Shown piece after piece: positions 62,621 through 64,000 of a DNA stretch of 64,000 nucleotides. Each line of letters begins with the position of its first letter. Positions within the stretch are counted from its first letter, which is position 1. Source of the DNA: Carnobacterium divergens DSM 20623 (GTDB lineage Bacteria > Bacillota > Bacilli > Lactobacillales > Carnobacteriaceae); assembly GCF_000744255.1 (NCBI RefSeq), contig NZ_JQLO01000001.1, forward strand, positions 2,418,001-2,482,000. The letters are read 5' to 3'. The translations under genes and the position numbers were made by a program. Under the pieces are notes generated by a model that was not told the DNA's origin, did no database searches, and saw only the letters and a list, made by a program, of their open reading frames with translations.

Positions 62621-63982
62621 ATGAAGAAGGATGTAACGATTAAAGAAGCAATGTTTCTTTTAGTTGTTTTATTAGCAATGATTGGAACTTGTATTATTGG
62701 CTTTAAACTGCCAGCTCATGTGGCGATTTTATTTGCCTTAGCATTGGTCATTTTATTTGCTGCAGTGAAAGAAGTATCTTGGAAGACAATTCATGAGGGC
62801 ATTCAGGAAGGGATTACGCCAGGTTTGGTTCCGATTATTATTTTCATTTTGATTGGTGCGTTAATCAGTGTTTGGATTGCTGCAGGAACGATTCCCACGA
62901 TTATGGTGTATGGATTTAGCGTCTTGTCTGTTAAATTCTTTTTGCCAACAGTTTTTATTATTTGTGGAGTTGTTGGTGCAACGGTAGGAAGTTCCTTTAC
63001 GACGATTTCAACAGTGGGGATTGCCTTTTTTGGAATGGGACAAATCATGGGATTTAATCCAGCTATTACAACTGGAGCAATTGTTTCCGGAGCTTTTCTA
63101 GGGAACAGTATTTCTCCTTTATCGGATACAGCAAATCTTTCAGCAGCAATTGCTGAAGTTGATCTATTTGAGCATATTAAAAATGAGTTGTGGACGGTTT
63201 TTCCAGCCTTCGTTCTTTCTCTTATTGCGTTTATTTCTCTTGGTTTTCATCCAGTAAAAGGTGCAGCTGGTGATGATTTACAAGTTATCACAGATACGCT
63301 GCATCAGTTTTATACGATTTCTCCAATTACGTTACTTCCTGTTTTAGTTTTATTTATTGCCGCATGGCGTAAAGTGCCTGCGATTCCTACTCTTTTAACG
63401 AGTATTGTACTGTCAATTGTGGTGCGTTACATTTATCATCCATCTACTACAATTGCTTCTGTTGGTTCTTGGATTCAAGATGGGTTTGTATCGAAAACAG
63501 GGGTTGAAAATGTCGATACGCTATTGACTCGTGGTGGGATGCAAAGCATGATGTGGTCGGTTTCATTGATTATTTTAGCCCTGTCGCTTGGTGGACTGTT
63601 AGTGAAATTGCGTATTATAGAAACGATTTTGCAACAGGTAGAGGATTTGATGAAGACAAAAGGGTGTTTGATTTTAATGACGGCTTTAAGTTCAATTGGG
63701 GTCAATTTATTGATTGGCGAACAATATCTCTCTATTATTTTGCCAGGTAAGGCTTATAAAGAGAATTATCGTAAAATTGATTTACCTGATAAGTATCTAT
63801 CTAGAACCTTGTCAGATGCGGGAGCAACCTTCAATCCACTAATTCCATGGGGCGTGAGTGGTGTATTTATTGCAGGGACGCTTGGAATTGGTACGTTGCA
63901 GTATTTACCTTTTGCGTTTTTCTGTTATTTGACACCTTTATTTACCGTTTTGGTTGGATTTATGAAAAAATCTGAAAAATAA
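62621..63982 (+). CDS. nhaC: Na+/H+ antiporter NhaC
   Basis: The 453-residue protein has about eleven membrane segments with NhaC signatures: GSSFTTISTVGIAFFGMG, GAIVSGAFLGNSISPLSDTANLSAA, and LSDAGATFNPLIPWGVSG. It exchanges sodium and protons and is a usual member of enterococcal tyramine operons. GAAAGGAAG sits before the ATG at 62621; the frame runs upstream to a GTG at 62588. It follows pdxK after 41 bp. Confidence 0.9.
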   Translation: MKKDVTIKEAMFLLVVLLAMIGTCIIGFKLPAHVAILFALALVILFAAVKEVSWKTIHEGIQEGITPGLVPIIIFILIGALISVWIAAGTIPTIMVYGFSVLSVKFFLPTVFIICGVVGATVGSSFTTISTVGIAFFGMGQIMGFNPAITTGAIVSGAFLGNSISPLSDTANLSAAIAEVDLFEHIKNELWTVFPAFVLSLIAFISLGFHPVKGAAGDDLQVITDTLHQFYTISPITLLPVLVLFIAAWRKVPAIPTLLTSIVLSIVVRYIYHPSTTIASVGSWIQDGFVSKTGVENVDTLLTRGGMQSMMWSVSLIILALSLGGLLVKLRIIETILQQVEDLMKTKGCLILMTALSSIGVNLLIGEQYLSIILPGKAYKENYRKIDLPDKYLSRTLSDAGATFNPLIPWGVSGVFIAGTLGIGTLQYLPFAFFCYLTPLFTVLVGFMKKSEK

Positions 63983-64000
63983 GAAGAAGCAACTGGGAAT

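Overview
The window is chromosomal DNA of a low-GC Gram-positive bacterium of the order Lactobacillales. A Carnobacterium species, or a close Enterococcus or Vagococcus relative, fits best. This is inferred from AT-rich DNA, strong AGGAGG-type ribosome sites, a WxL/DUF916 surface-protein cluster, an E. faecalis-like maltose locus (malT-mapP divergent from malP-pgmB-galM-malR), an AhpF with permuted domains and a tyramine (tyrosine decarboxylase) locus. No phage, insertion sequence, CRISPR array, rRNA or tRNA gene was recognised.

Layout. 1-2.9 kb: the end of an OppA-like lipoprotein gene, a tyrosine phosphatase, an acetyltransferase, a glyoxalase-like protein and a chorismate mutase. 2.9-7.9 kb: the most unusual locus. 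It encodes a membrane protein with a polybasic linker, a coiled-coil protein with a polyacidic head, a membrane coiled-coil protein ending in 21 DDDDEF repeats, and a ParM/StbA-type actin-like ATPase. 8.4-15 kb: an orphan sugar-ABC ATPase behind a cre site, a split ThrE-type exporter, adenosine deaminase, and ahpC-ahpF. 15.2-20.9 kb: menF-menD-menH-menC, then hpt.

21.2-34.2 kb is a cell-surface island. A WxL cluster (small WxL protein, DUF916 protein, large Cna_B/WxL adhesin, LPXTG protein) lies downstream of an operon resembling icaA/icaD/icaC that also carries an adhesin-fold protein and a VanZ-like protein. dgt, a small membrane protein and a secreted beta-helix adhesin follow. 34.2-40.2 kb holds two GGDEF proteins, a UPF0178 protein, a LysM-3D secreted protein and a CBS/HlyC membrane protein. 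40.5-42.7 kb is a U32 (YrrN/YrrO-type) tRNA-hydroxylase pair.

43.4-51.2 kb is a complete maltose 6'-phosphate route. MalT imports and phosphorylates maltose, MapP dephosphorylates it, MalP phosphorolyses it, PgmB makes glucose 6-phosphate, GalM interconverts the anomers and MalR regulates, with perfect MalR-type palindromes between the divergent genes. 51-55 kb is miscellaneous (zinc-ribbon membrane protein, DfsB-like protein, MepB-like protein, azlCD, GNAT). 55.2-64 kb is the tyrosine/tyramine region: T-box-controlled tyrS, a YerC-type TrpR-like regulator, then after an unusually long structured leader tyrP, tdc, pdxK (PLP supply) and nhaC.

The strongest candidates for undescribed biology are the chromosomal actin-like/coiled-coil locus (2.9-7.9 kb), the ica-like glycan operon with its built-in adhesin-fold protein (26.4-30.6 kb) and the putative RNA switch before tyrP (57.8-58.2 kb). 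All functions are inferred from sequence reading alone; no database search was run.
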